This document shows positions 24,288 through 33,258 of a stretch of DNA of 64,000 bases, one piece after another. Source of the DNA: JALZAQ01 sp038253885 (GTDB lineage Bacteria; Gemmatimonadota; Gemmatimonadetes; Gemmatimonadales; Gemmatimonadaceae); assembly GCA_038253885.1 (NCBI GenBank), contig JBBSGP010000006.1:1-64000 (forward strand), given 5' to 3'. A program made the translations under genes and the position numbers. Position 1 is the first letter of the stretch. Each line of letters starts with the position of its first letter. The notes under the pieces are model-generated. The model was not told the DNA's origin and ran no database searches. It worked only from the letters and a program-made list of their open reading frames with translations.

Positions 24288-26534
24288 GTGCCACAGCTCC
24301 CACTCGACAGGCGTCTGACGCCGGCCGCGCTCACGATCATCGCCCTGTTCGCGCCACTCGGGCGAGCCGGAGCCCAGGTGCGTGCCGAGTCGCTCTCCGT
24401 CGAGCGCATCTTCGCGGCGAACGTGTATCGCAGCGCCGCCATGCCGGCGACGCTGTGGCTACGGGATGGACGCTCGGTGATGTCGCTCCGCGCGCACGCT
24501 GGCGGAGGAACGGACATCATCCGAACCGACCTCGTCTCCGGTGCCGAGACGCTGCTCGCGGATGCGGCCGCGCTCACGTCCGAAGACGGATCGCGCATCA
24601 ACGTCGAGGAGATCGCGCTCTCGCCGGACGAGTCGAAGGCGCTCCTCTTCCACAACTCGGTGCGCGTGTGGCGGCGGAACACGCGGGGCATCTACCACGT
24701 GCTGGACTTCGCCGCGAAGCGCCTCGCCTCCGTTTCAGCAAGTCCAGGTCTGCAGATGTTCGCGAAGTTCTCGCCCGACGGACGGCGCATCGCCTTCGTT
24801 CGTGACAACGACCTCTGGCTCGCACAGGTGGGCGAGCGCGGGGGGGTGGGGGTGGGAGTGGGGGTGAGCGAACAGCGGCTGACGACGGACGGCAGTGCGG
24901 ACATCATCAATGGCACCACCGACTGGGTGTACGAGGAGGAGCTGGGGCTCCGCGACGCCTTTCGCTGGAGCCCGGACTCCCGCCGGATCGCTTACTGGCG
25001 CTTCGATCAGTCGCGCGTGCCGGTGTTCCCGATCGAAGATGAGCTGCTGCTGTATCCGACTGTGACTCCGCTGCATTATCCCAAAGCCGGCGAGACCAAT
25101 TCCCGAGTTCGAGTTGGCGTCGTCGGCCTCGACTCTCGCCAGACGCGGTGGCTCGACGTGACGGGTGACACGTCCGATTACATCGCGCGGATGGATTGGG
25201 TGGATCCCGACAGCCTGGTCATCCAACGCCTACCGCGTCGCCAGAACCGGATCGATCTGTTGATGGCGAGCGCCACGTCCGGCAGCTCGCGCCGCATTCT
25301 TGTGGAGAGGGACTCGACCTGGGTGGACGTGAACGATGGGCCGGTGTGGGTGGCCGGCGGCGCGCAATTCCTCTGGGCGAGCACGCGGGATGGTTGGCGG
25401 CAGTACTATCTCTACGGCCGCGACGGGACACTCGTGCGGAGAGTCACGCGCAGCGGCGCCGACGCCTCCTCCATCGCGGGAGTGGACCGCCGGATCGGAG
25501 CGGTGTACGTGGTGGAGGCCGATCCGCGCCCGATGGAGCGGCAACTCTACAGATACTCGTTGCAGCGGCCTGGCGAGCGTGGACGGGTGACGTCGGGCGC
25601 GGGAACCCACCGCGTCTCTCTCTCCGGCGAGAGTGGGCTGATGGTGGACGTCAAATCCATGATCGACCGACCCGCGACGGCAACGCTCCACGAGCTGCCG
25701 TCCGGAGCCATGCGCCGCACGCTGGTGGATAATCGGGAGCTCGGGGCGAAGCTGTCGCTCCTCTCGCTCCGGTCCCCGGAGTTCTTCCGGATCCCGATCC
25801 CCAGCGGCGACACACTCAACGCGTACCGCATCCTTCCGGCCGGCTTCGACAGCGCGAAGAGGTACCCCGTGCTCATGTACGTCTACGGGGGCCCGGGCTC
25901 ACAGACGGTCACCGATGACTGGGGCGGGTCGCGCTATCTCTGGCATCAACTGCTCGCCCAGAAGGGGTACATCGTTGTGAGCGTGGACAATCGGGGAACC
26001 GGGGCACGGGGCCGCCGCTTCGAGACGCTCACCTACCTGCACCTCGGCCGGTACGAATCACAGGATCAGATCGACGTGGCGCGATGGCTGGCAACGCGCA
26101 GCTGGGTAGACGGCGGCCGCGTCGGGATCTGGGGGTGGAGTTACGGGGGGTACATGTCCTCGCTCGCCGCCGGCATCGGCGGACCCGTGTTCCGGGCGGC
26201 GATTGCTGTCGCGCCGGTCACCGATTGGAGGCTCTACGACTCGATCTACACCGAGCGGTACATGTGGATTCCGCAGGAGAACGTGGATGGCTACCGGGAG
26301 TCGGCGCCGCAACAGCACGTAGAAACCATCAGCGCGAGCTTTCTCCTCGTCCACGGCACCGGCGACGACAACGTACACCCGCAGAACAGCCTCCAGCTCG
26401 CGAACAAGCTCCAGGCCGCAGGCAAACCTTTCCAGCTGATGCTCTACCCGAACCGCACGCATTCCATCTCCGGTGGGAACACCCAGACGCATCTGTTCGA
26501 CATGCTCACCCGCTTCGTCCTCGAGAAGCTGTGA
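24288..26534 (+). CDS. Dipeptidyl-peptidase IV family serine peptidase (S9)
   Basis: The 748-residue secreted protein has an N-terminal signal (ALTIIALFAPLGRAGAQ), a beta-propeller part and a C-terminal alpha/beta hydrolase. The nucleophile is Ser618 in GWSYGGY; GTGDDNVHPQNS supplies the Asp and NRTHSISGG the His. DWVYEEE at about residue 208 is the Glu-Glu motif that binds the substrate N-terminus in DPP-IV enzymes, so cleavage of Xaa-Pro dipeptides is likely. A G-rich microsatellite at 24840-24864 encodes a Gly-Val stretch in the propeller. The stop overlaps the M14 gene by a GTGA junction. Confidence 0.93.
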   Translation: MPQLPLDRRLTPAALTIIALFAPLGRAGAQVRAESLSVERIFAANVYRSAAMPATLWLRDGRSVMSLRAHAGGGTDIIRTDLVSGAETLLADAAALTSEDGSRINVEEIALSPDESKALLFHNSVRVWRRNTRGIYHVLDFAAKRLASVSASPGLQMFAKFSPDGRRIAFVRDNDLWLAQVGERGGVGVGVGVSEQRLTTDGSADIINGTTDWVYEEELGLRDAFRWSPDSRRIAYWRFDQSRVPVFPIEDELLLYPTVTPLHYPKAGETNSRVRVGVVGLDSRQTRWLDVTGDTSDYIARMDWVDPDSLVIQRLPRRQNRIDLLMASATSGSSRRILVERDSTWVDVNDGPVWVAGGAQFLWASTRDGWRQYYLYGRDGTLVRRVTRSGADASSIAGVDRRIGAVYVVEADPRPMERQLYRYSLQRPGERGRVTSGAGTHRVSLSGESGLMVDVKSMIDRPATATLHELPSGAMRRTLVDNRELGAKLSLLSLRSPEFFRIPIPSGDTLNAYRILPAGFDSAKRYPVLMYVYGGPGSQTVTDDWGGSRYLWHQLLAQKGYIVVSVDNRGTGARGRRFETLTYLHLGRYESQDQIDVARWLATRSWVDGGRVGIWGWSYGGYMSSLAAGIGGPVFRAAIAVAPVTDWRLYDSIYTERYMWIPQENVDGYRESAPQQHVETISASFLLVHGTGDDNVHPQNSLQLANKLQAAGKPFQLMLYPNRTHSISGGNTQTHLFDMLTRFVLEKL
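24840..24864 (+). repeat. G-rich tract with four G-runs (candidate G-quadruplex)
   Basis: Runs of 7, 5, 3 and 5 G residues are separated by loops of 1, 1 and 3 bases. This fits the canonical G3+N1-7 pattern on the coding strand. It lies inside the S9 peptidase gene and encodes a Gly-Val repeat, so it is also prone to length change. Confidence 0.6.
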
Positions 26535-28198
26535 GTCGCGGCGGCTCGACACTGTACGCCGCTGCCCTGATGCTCGCCCTCGGCTGCGCCAACGCTCAGG
26601 GGCCGGCCCCAGGTAGGACCACGAGATCCGTTCGCCGGCCTCTCACGCGCGCCGAGCGCACGCAGTTCGCCGAGACGTCGCACTACGATGACGTGATGGC
26701 GTTTCTCGACTCCCTGGTGGCGCGCGCGGGCGCCTCGATGACGCTCACATCGTACGGTCGCACCACCGAGGGCCGGCGCATTCCCTTCGCGGTGCTGTCG
26801 CGTCCCGCGGTGTCGCGCCCCGAGGAGGCCAAGGCGCTCGGTCGCCCGATCGTCTATGTGCAGGCCAACATCCACGCCGGCGAGGTGGAGGGGAAGGAAG
26901 CGCTTCTGGCGCTCATGCGAGATCTGGCTCTCGATGCCCGGCGGAACGTGCTCGACAGCCTGGTGCTGATCGCCGTGCCGATCTACAACGCCGATGGGAA
27001 TGAGCGCTTCGCGCCGCAGGAGGCCAACCGGGGCGAGCAGAACGGGCCGGAGATGGTGGGCCAGCGTGCCAATGGCCAGGGTCTCGATCTCAACCGCGAC
27101 TACGTGAAGGCCGAGGCGCCAGAGACACGGATGTCGCTCGAGCAGATGACCCGCTGGGATCCGCAGCTGTTCGTCGATCTGCACACCACCGATGGCAGCT
27201 TCCACGGCTACGCGCTCACCTACTCCCCATCGCTCAGTCCGGCCGCTCTCTTCGGCGGCGTGTACGCGCGCGACTCGATGCTCCCGCAGCTGCGCGCTCG
27301 CATGCGCTCGCGCCATCGCTTCGAGCTGTTCGACTATGGGAACTTCATCTCGGGCGATTCGGTGGAGAAAGGCTGGTCCACCTACGATGCGCGTCCGCGC
27401 TTCGGCACCAACTACGTCGGGCTGCGCAATCGGATCGGCATCCTGAGCGAAGCCTACTCTCACGATCCCTTCGATCGGCGGGTGAGGTCCACCTACGCGT
27501 TCGTGAGCGAGATTCTCTCGCTGGTCGCCGAGCGGAGCACGGCGATCCGCTCACTCACCGCGCGGGGAGACAGTGCGACTGCCGCGTGGTCGCGCGCCGG
27601 GCACTCGGGTCCGCCGATCGCGCTCCGCTCCGAGATCACGCACAGTCCGGTGATGACCAGCGTGCGGGTGGAGCGAATGGCTCACACTGCCGACTCCGTG
27701 CGGCACGAGCCGGGAGTGCCTCGCGGTCTCGCACGCGGGCCTGTCTACACCACGCGCATCCCGCTCTACGACCGGTTCGTTCCGACGCTCTCGCGAACGC
27801 TGCCCTACTCGTACCTCATCCCGGTCGGAGAAACGACGGCCGTCCGGATCCTCAAGGTCCACGGGGTGGAAGTGCAGAATCTCACGCGCGATTGGTCGGG
27901 CGACGTCGAGCGCTTCGTCATCGACAGCGTGGACCGGTCGGTGCGCCCGTTCCAGGGGCACCACGAGGTGAGGCTCTCCGGTCACTGGCTCACCGACAAG
28001 CGCACCGTCCCCGCCGGCAGCTGGATCATCCAGGCCTCACAGCCGCTGGGGCTGGTGGCGTTCTACCTGCTCGAGCCGGAGAGCGACGACGGGCTCGCTA
28101 CCTGGAACGTCTTCGACCCCGCGATCGCTCGCGGAGCGGAGTTCCCCGTGCTGCGCTACAACGTCCCCGCCGCGGACCCGCACGGGTCGAGGCCGTGA
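26531..28198 (+). CDS. M14-family zinc carboxypeptidase, lipoprotein
   Basis: The GTG start at 26531 overlaps the S9 stop and gives 555 residues. The N-terminus MSRGGSTLYAAALMLALGCA has a lipobox-like end (ALGC), so the protein is probably lipid-anchored. Zinc-binding HxxE occurs in NIHAGEVEGKE and a further His in FVDLHTTDG, the M14 arrangement; GQGLDLNRDYVK matches the substrate-binding NR motif. It would remove C-terminal residues from peptides, complementing the upstream dipeptidyl peptidase. A longer upstream frame exists but runs through the S9 coding region. Confidence 0.88.
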   Translation: MSRGGSTLYAAALMLALGCANAQGPAPGRTTRSVRRPLTRAERTQFAETSHYDDVMAFLDSLVARAGASMTLTSYGRTTEGRRIPFAVLSRPAVSRPEEAKALGRPIVYVQANIHAGEVEGKEALLALMRDLALDARRNVLDSLVLIAVPIYNADGNERFAPQEANRGEQNGPEMVGQRANGQGLDLNRDYVKAEAPETRMSLEQMTRWDPQLFVDLHTTDGSFHGYALTYSPSLSPAALFGGVYARDSMLPQLRARMRSRHRFELFDYGNFISGDSVEKGWSTYDARPRFGTNYVGLRNRIGILSEAYSHDPFDRRVRSTYAFVSEILSLVAERSTAIRSLTARGDSATAAWSRAGHSGPPIALRSEITHSPVMTSVRVERMAHTADSVRHEPGVPRGLARGPVYTTRIPLYDRFVPTLSRTLPYSYLIPVGETTAVRILKVHGVEVQNLTRDWSGDVERFVIDSVDRSVRPFQGHHEVRLSGHWLTDKRTVPAGSWIIQASQPLGLVAFYLLEPESDDGLATWNVFDPAIARGAEFPVLRYNVPAADPHGSRP

Positions 28199-28228
28199 TG
28201 GCCATCACGCGCTGAGTTCCGAGAGTCC

Positions 28229-29167
28229 ATGCTCCGCGACACGTTCCTCTATCTCTCCAACCAGCCTCGGGTGTTCCGCTTCGTGCGCGGAAACGCCATC
28301 GCGAAGCGCTTCGCCTCGCGCTTCGTGGCCGGTGAGACGCTCGAGGAAGCGCTCGCGGCGGTGCAGACGCTGAACCGGAAGGGCATCTCGGCGTCGCTCG
28401 ATCTGCTGGGAGAGAGTGTGGGGAACGAAAGCGAGGCACGCGCCGCCGGCCGCGAGTACCTCTACATGATCGACCGCATCAACGAGCGAAAGCTGGATAC
28501 CAACGTCTCGCTCAAGCTCACGGCCATGGGGCTCGACATCTCGGAGGATCTGTGCGCGCACACCATGCACGATATTCTCGAGCGCGCCCGCGCCTACCGG
28601 AGCTTCGTTCGGCTCGACATGGAAGGGAGTGCCTACACCGAGCGGACGCTGCGGCTGTTCGAGGATCGGCTCTATCCGTCCTATCCCGAGAATGTCGGAA
28701 TCGTCCTGCAGAGCTACCTCTATCGCACGCAGGCCGACACCGATCGAGCGATCATGCTCAAGTGTCGCGTCCGCCTCTGCAAGGGGGCGTACCAGGAGCC
28801 CCCATCCGTCGCCTATCCGGAGAAGCGCGACGTGGACAACAACTACATACGGTGCATGCACCGGCTGATGACCGACGGGAATTATCCCGGACTGGCGACA
28901 CACGACGAGGCGATCATCCGGGAAGCGAAGAGATTCGCCACCGAGAAGGGGATCGGCCGCGACCGCTTCGAGTTCCAGATGCTCTATGGAGTGCGGCGCG
29001 ATCTGCAGGATCAGCTGGTGCGCGAAGGGTACCGACTGCGCGTCTATGTCCCGTTCGGCACACAGTGGTATCCCTATCTGATGCGCCGGCTCGCCGAGCG
29101 GCCCGCGAACGTCGCGTTCATGACCGGCAGCATCATGAAGGAGATGATCGCCGGACGGCGGCGCTAG
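28229..29167 (+). CDS. Proline dehydrogenase (monofunctional)
   Basis: The 312-residue protein has the FAD-dependent TIM-barrel signature of proline dehydrogenases. Visible motifs include LDLLGESV, NVSLKLTAMGLD, FVRLDMEGSAY, RVRLCKGAYQEP, ATHDE, FEFQMLYGVR and RVYVPFGTQWYPYLMRRLAERP. It oxidises proline to pyrroline 5-carboxylate and reduces quinone, at the inner membrane. It is single-domain, without the P5C dehydrogenase part of PutA. It starts 30 nt after the M14 gene, so the group probably uses proline from peptides released outside. No putA partner gene is nearby. Confidence 0.93.
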   Translation: MLRDTFLYLSNQPRVFRFVRGNAIAKRFASRFVAGETLEEALAAVQTLNRKGISASLDLLGESVGNESEARAAGREYLYMIDRINERKLDTNVSLKLTAMGLDISEDLCAHTMHDILERARAYRSFVRLDMEGSAYTERTLRLFEDRLYPSYPENVGIVLQSYLYRTQADTDRAIMLKCRVRLCKGAYQEPPSVAYPEKRDVDNNYIRCMHRLMTDGNYPGLATHDEAIIREAKRFATEKGIGRDRFEFQMLYGVRRDLQDQLVREGYRLRVYVPFGTQWYPYLMRRLAERPANVAFMTGSIMKEMIAGRRR

Positions 29168-29168
29168 G

Positions 29169-29579
29169 ATGGGTCGCTTTCTGCCGCCGGATCACTCGCT
29201 GGGGGATGAGAAGACGCTCGGCGGCTACATGGCGGTCCACGCGCGGCCGGCGGCGTTCGAGGGCGCCGATGGACTGTCGTACAGCGTGGATATCCTCACC
29301 GACGAAAGCGGTAGCTCCTCCGGCGCTCGGCGAGTGGACGGCTATCTGCTGTTCGTGCGCTGGGGGCGAGGCGAGCCCGGTGTGGCGGGGCATCTGGAGA
29401 GCGACGTTCTCGCGCGAGGTGACAGCGAGGACGCGGTCCGAGGAACGCTCGGAGAGATGGCGCTCGATGATGTGAAGGTGCTGCTCGATTCGCTCATCGC
29501 TGCGGCCGCAAACCCCGATCCTGCGGCACGGCCGTGGTACGAGGCGATGCGCGACGAGAACGGTGCTCCGCCATCGTGA
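29169..29579 (+). CDS. Hypothetical protein between proline dehydrogenase and RsgA
   Basis: The 136-residue acidic protein begins one base after the proline dehydrogenase stop and overlaps rsgA by 4 nt. There is no signal peptide or hydrophobic segment, and no recognisable domain. The centre contains YSVDILTDES and VDGYLLFVRWGRGEPGVAGHLESDVL, which looks like a small alpha/beta fold. Operon position implies co-expression, but the function is unknown. Confidence 0.7.
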   Translation: MGRFLPPDHSLGDEKTLGGYMAVHARPAAFEGADGLSYSVDILTDESGSSSGARRVDGYLLFVRWGRGEPGVAGHLESDVLARGDSEDAVRGTLGEMALDDVKVLLDSLIAAAANPDPAARPWYEAMRDENGAPPS

Positions 29580-30493
29580 CCGAGCGGGGCGTGGTGCTCA
29601 AAGGAACGGGGGGCATCTGGTGCGTGAGGAGCGCCGCCGGCCAGGAGCGCGACGTATCGATGCGTGGGCGGCTGAAGAAGGAAGGCGCGCTCAAGCTGGC
29701 AGTTGGCGATGAGGTCCTGATCGAGGAAGATGCCGGCGCGGGCTCGTGGGCGATTGCCGAGATCCTTCCCCGTCGCTCGACGCTCGCCCGCCGCGTCCCG
29801 GGAGGAGGGCATGGGGAACGTGTCGTGGCCGCGAATATCGATCAGGCCGTCATCGTCTTCGCCGCCGCGTCGCCGGAGCCGCATCCGCGCATGCTCGACC
29901 GGTTCCTGGTGGTGGCCGAGGCGAACGAGATCCCGGCCGTCATCGTCATCAACAAGGTGGATCTGATCGACCAGGAGCGCGTCCGCGATCGATTCGCCGA
30001 CTACGCGCTGGCCGGCTACCGCATCCATCTCACCAGCGTCAAGCAGCACCTCGGTTTGACGGAGCTCACCGCCGCTCTCCACCGGCGTGTCTCGGCACTG
30101 AGCGGCCCTTCCGGTGTAGGAAAGTCGTCGCTGGTGAACTCGATCTTTCCGGGCCTCAACCTGCGTGTCGGAGAGATCAGCCCGTCGGTGAACAAGGGGC
30201 GACACACTACCGTCGGAGCCGAGATGCACCCGCTTCCGGACGGCGGGTACGTGGTGGATACTCCGGGTCTGCGTGAAGTCGGCATGTGGGGACTCTCCGC
30301 GGACGGGCTCGACCGTTGCTTCCGCGAGTTTCGTGGCCGGCTCGGGCACTGCCGGTTCGGCGACTGCTCGCATCGCACCGAGCCGGGGTGCGCCATCCGC
30401 GAGGGAGTGGAGGAGAAAGTGATCAGCCCGGCGCGATACGAGAGCTATCGCAAGCTCTGGGATGAGCTGGTCGAGGGCGCGCCGGCATGGTGA
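29576..30493 (+). CDS. rsgA: Ribosome biogenesis GTPase RsgA
   Basis: The 305-residue protein is a circularly permuted GTPase that acts in late 30S maturation. An N-terminal OB-fold (about 1-80) precedes the GTPase motifs, which appear in permuted order: NKVD (G4) first, then GPSGVGKSS (G1) and DTPGLRE (G3). The C-terminal zinc-binding motif is CRFGDCSHRTEPGC. The GTG at 29576 overlaps the preceding stop and keeps the OB-fold intact; a longer upstream ATG would add out-of-frame sequence. Confidence 0.94.
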   Translation: MTERGVVLKGTGGIWCVRSAAGQERDVSMRGRLKKEGALKLAVGDEVLIEEDAGAGSWAIAEILPRRSTLARRVPGGGHGERVVAANIDQAVIVFAAASPEPHPRMLDRFLVVAEANEIPAVIVINKVDLIDQERVRDRFADYALAGYRIHLTSVKQHLGLTELTAALHRRVSALSGPSGVGKSSLVNSIFPGLNLRVGEISPSVNKGRHTTVGAEMHPLPDGGYVVDTPGLREVGMWGLSADGLDRCFREFRGRLGHCRFGDCSHRTEPGCAIREGVEEKVISPARYESYRKLWDELVEGAPAW

Positions 30494-30513
30494 GGAGACG
30501 AGAGGGTGGTGTC

Positions 30514-31512
30514 ATGGTGAGTGAGATGACGAAGCACGTACCGGCGCGCTGGCGCCCTGGGATCGCGACTGCGCTGCTTTTCTGTGCGCCGGCGCTCGCA
30601 TGGGCCCAGAGCGGGCTCGAGCAGGGCATCCGTCTTTTCGATGGGCGCCGGTACCAGTCTGCCCGCGCGCAGTTCGGAAGTATTGCCGAGACCAACCCGG
30701 AGAGCGCGGTGGCGGCTCTGTATCTGGGTCGGATCGCCCTCATCGAGCGTGACCTGGGCTCCGCCACACACTGGCTGGAGAGAGCGACGCGGCTGGATGG
30801 GAATAGCGCGGTCTATCACTACTGGCTGGGGCAGGCGTACGCGCGCCAGGCGCTCACGGCCAGCCGCTTCCGCCAGTTCTTCATCGCGAAGAAGGTGAAG
30901 CAGGAGTTCGTGCGTGCCGTCGAGCTGGATCCGCAGAACCCCGAATTCCGCGCTGGGCTCTTCCAGTTCTATGCGATGGCGCCGAGCGTCGTCGGCGGCG
31001 GTCTGGACAAGGCGCGCGCCGAAGCCGATGAGCTGTCGAAGCGCGACCGACTCCGTGGCCTGCTGGCGCGGGGTTTTCTCGAGGAGAAGCAGAACAACCC
31101 GGCCGCGGCCGAGGCGCTCTACAAGGAGGCGGTGGCCAGCTTTCCTGATGACGCGGATGCGCACAACGCGCTCGGGCTTTTCTACACGCGGCTCAAACGC
31201 TACGACGACGCCTTCTCGGTGTTCGAGCGCATCCTCGAGCGGAAGCCCGAGGCACTGCAGCCGTATTACTATCTCGGGCGTGTCGGCGCTCTCTCGGGTC
31301 TTCGCCTCGAGCGATCGGAGGAAGCTCTCAAGTTCTACATCGCGCACCCGCCCGGTGAGGACGACCCGCCGCTCTCCCATGCTCACACGCGCCTCGGCGC
31401 GATCTACGAGCGCAGGGGCGACATGGCAGCGGCGCGGCAGGAGTACGAGATGGCGCTCAAGCTCGAGCCGGACTATGCCGACGCGCGGGGGGGGCTGAGC
31501 CGGCTTCATTAG
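30514..31512 (+). CDS. Secreted TPR-repeat protein
   Basis: The ATG at 30514 gives 332 residues with a signal peptide (about residues 12-32, ending AWAQ). The ATG at 30487, overlapping rsgA by 7 nt, is also possible, but a GAGGG-like site sits just before 30514. Several TPR units are visible, including ALYLGRIALIERDLGSATHW, DAHNALGLFYTRLKRYDDAF and HTRLGAIYERRGDMAAARQE. Such proteins act as periplasmic scaffolds. The downstream neighbour is convergent 78 nt away. The binding partner is unknown. Confidence 0.8.
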   Translation: MVSEMTKHVPARWRPGIATALLFCAPALAWAQSGLEQGIRLFDGRRYQSARAQFGSIAETNPESAVAALYLGRIALIERDLGSATHWLERATRLDGNSAVYHYWLGQAYARQALTASRFRQFFIAKKVKQEFVRAVELDPQNPEFRAGLFQFYAMAPSVVGGGLDKARAEADELSKRDRLRGLLARGFLEEKQNNPAAAEALYKEAVASFPDDADAHNALGLFYTRLKRYDDAFSVFERILERKPEALQPYYYLGRVGALSGLRLERSEEALKFYIAHPPGEDDPPLSHAHTRLGAIYERRGDMAAARQEYEMALKLEPDYADARGGLSRLH

Positions 31513-31589
31513 CTCTGACCGATTTCGACATCGCAGGATGAGGGAGGGCTGTTGTAGCTCCTGCATCTCCGATCCCTGAAGGACCGGCG

Positions 31590-32552
31590 TCAGGCTGCCC
31601 TGCTCTCGGGATCGACGGCGCGCGCGCGCGTCTGGCGGGGCGATGACTGGCCCAGCGTGATCAGCGCGACCGCTGCCACGATTACCGCGCTCGCGACCAG
31701 CATCCGCGGCGTCACCGGCTCGGCGGCGAACAGCCATCCCAGCAGCACCGCCACCACCGGGTTGACGTACGCGTAGGTGGAGACCTTGGCCGGCGTCGAC
31801 ATCTTCAGCATGTACGTGTAGGCGGTGAAGCCGACGATCGCTCCGAAGGTGATCAGATAGAGCAGCGCCAGCAGCGAGCGCAGCGACACGCTGTCCAGAT
31901 AGAGACGGCTCGGCTCTCCGGCGGCGATGCCGGCCAGGAGCAGGAGCGCGCCGCCGGCGAGCATCTCCATCCCGGTCGCGACTAGCGGGTCGCTGGGCAT
32001 CGGAGCGTGGCGGGAGTAGAGCGAGCCGGTAGCCCAGGAAAGCGCCGCCGCGATCAGCACCAGCGCGCCAAGGGCATCCACATTTCCTTGGCCGATGATC
32101 GCGCGGGGTCCCACGAGCAACACCATGCCGGCGAGGCCGATCGCCACCCCGCCCATGACCGCTGGCCGCGGGCGTCGTCCGCGGGGTCGCAGCCACTCGA
32201 TCAGCACCATCCACAGAGGCACCACCGCCACCAACAGCGCCGCGACGCCGCTCGGAACCCGCTGCTCTGCCCACACCACCCCACCGTTGCCGCCCACGAG
32301 CAGCAGCGCGCCGACGATGGCCGTGGTCCGCCAGTGCACGCGCGACGGTCGCGCGGCGCCGCGCTGGCGTCCCCATGCGAAGAGGATCGCGCCGGCGATG
32401 AGGAAGCGGGTTCCCGCCATCAGGAAGGGCGGGATGGTGGCGATCGCGAAGCGGATCGCGAGGTAGGTCGAGCCCCAGACGACATAGACGGCCGCAAACG
32501 CGAGCAGAACGCGCGATCGTGTGCCTCCGGCCCCGGCGCCGCGGTCAGCCAC
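31590..32552 (-). CDS. EamA-family drug/metabolite transporter
   Basis: The 320-residue protein has ten predicted transmembrane helices in two EamA halves. Helix stretches such as VLLAFAAVYVVWGSTYLAIR and VAALLVAVVPLWMVLIEWL are typical of YedA-like exporters. The usual role is export of amino acids or other metabolites. It overlaps the upstream Lrp/AsnC regulator gene by 8 nt, a common arrangement in which the regulator senses an amino acid and controls its exporter. The substrate is not predicted by sequence alone. Confidence 0.88.
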   Translation of the reverse strand: MADRGAGAGGTRSRVLLAFAAVYVVWGSTYLAIRFAIATIPPFLMAGTRFLIAGAILFAWGRQRGAARPSRVHWRTTAIVGALLLVGGNGGVVWAEQRVPSGVAALLVAVVPLWMVLIEWLRPRGRRPRPAVMGGVAIGLAGMVLLVGPRAIIGQGNVDALGALVLIAAALSWATGSLYSRHAPMPSDPLVATGMEMLAGGALLLLAGIAAGEPSRLYLDSVSLRSLLALLYLITFGAIVGFTAYTYMLKMSTPAKVSTYAYVNPVVAVLLGWLFAAEPVTPRMLVASAVIVAAVALITLGQSSPRQTRARAVDPESRAA

Positions 32553-33051
32553 GTCCGCGCTCCTTCACCACCTTCACGACCCTCACCACCCCGCTCTCGG
32601 TGGCGAGCGGAAGGTCGGCGGTCTCGAGGGTAGTGCCGAGAACGATGGTGGTGCGCGTCGAGCGGATGCTCTTGATCGCGCCGAAGCGCTCGCTCAACAG
32701 GTGGCCCAGCTCGTCGGTGCTCTCAACCCGGACTTTGACGAGGAAGCAATCCTCGCCGGCGATGTGGTGCACCTCCTGCACGCCCGGGATCTGGGCGAGG
32801 GCCTTGGCCATGCGAGGCGCGCCGAGTCCTTCGTCGCCGCGGACGAAGATGTAGGCGAGCGTTCCCAGACCGAGCGCGCGCGGATCGAGGCGTGCGCTGT
32901 AGCCCTGGATGACCCCGCGCTCCTCGAGCTTGCGCACACGCTCGAACACGGCGGAGGGAGCCATGCCCACCCGCCGGCCGATCTCGGCATGGGAGACCCG
33001 CCCATTGGCCTGAAGAATCGCCAGTATTGCTGCGTCTTTTTCGTTGATCAT
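32545..33051 (-). CDS. Lrp/AsnC-family transcriptional regulator
   Basis: The 168-residue protein has an N-terminal helix-turn-helix (DAAILAILQANGRVSHAEIG) and a C-terminal RAM/ligand-binding domain (GTLAYIFVRGDEGL to IAGEDCFLVKVRVES). The start at 33051 was chosen because the upstream frame adds non-homologous residues and the operator lies immediately upstream. The protein likely binds amino acids and controls the EamA exporter downstream, which it overlaps by 8 nt. A perfect inverted repeat at 33051-33076 overlaps its start codon and -10, so autoregulation is likely. Confidence 0.92.
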   Translation of the reverse strand: MINEKDAAILAILQANGRVSHAEIGRRVGMAPSAVFERVRKLEERGVIQGYSARLDPRALGLGTLAYIFVRGDEGLGAPRMAKALAQIPGVQEVHHIAGEDCFLVKVRVESTDELGHLLSERFGAIKSIRSTRTTIVLGTTLETADLPLATESGVVRVVKVVKERGRG

Positions 33052-33076
33052 TCGGCAATATACCCCGATTGCCGAA
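33051..33076. promoter_or_regulatory. Perfect inverted repeat, candidate Lrp/AsnC operator
   Basis: TTCGGCAAT and ATTGCCGAA form a perfect 9-bp inverted repeat with an 8-bp spacer. One arm touches the first base of the regulator's ATG and the candidate -10 element at 33057-33062 lies inside the site. Binding would block transcription, consistent with autorepression. Confidence 0.65.
33057..33062 (-). promoter_or_regulatory. Candidate -10 element, leaderless promoter of the Lrp/AsnC gene
   Basis: On the minus strand TATATT is followed by five bases and the ATG at 33051, so the transcript may begin at or next to the start codon. The hexamer is inside the inverted-repeat operator. Confidence 0.5.
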
Positions 33077-33258
33077 GATACGTAGCCGCCGGCCGTCTCG
33101 CAAGAGACTTGCACGCTCCGGACTCGCCGCTCTGCGCCGGTGGATCGGCGGCGATGCTGCCGCCACTGACAAGGCAGCCCTGCTCCACACGCAACCGTTT
33201 GACCGCGCCTGTTGTCAGAGGGGCGTCACAATGCGCAGAGCGATGAGGTCGAGACCGG

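Noticed and set aside
26084..26530. N-terminal extension of the M14 frame
   Set aside because: It overlaps the S9 peptidase in another frame. The GTG at 26531 gives a lipoprotein signal and the usual start of the domain.
30445..32376. 643-codon minus-strand frame across the TPR gene and into the EamA gene
   Set aside because: It conflicts with the EamA frame, which has clear transmembrane helices, and with the TPR gene; composition is Arg-rich and low complexity.
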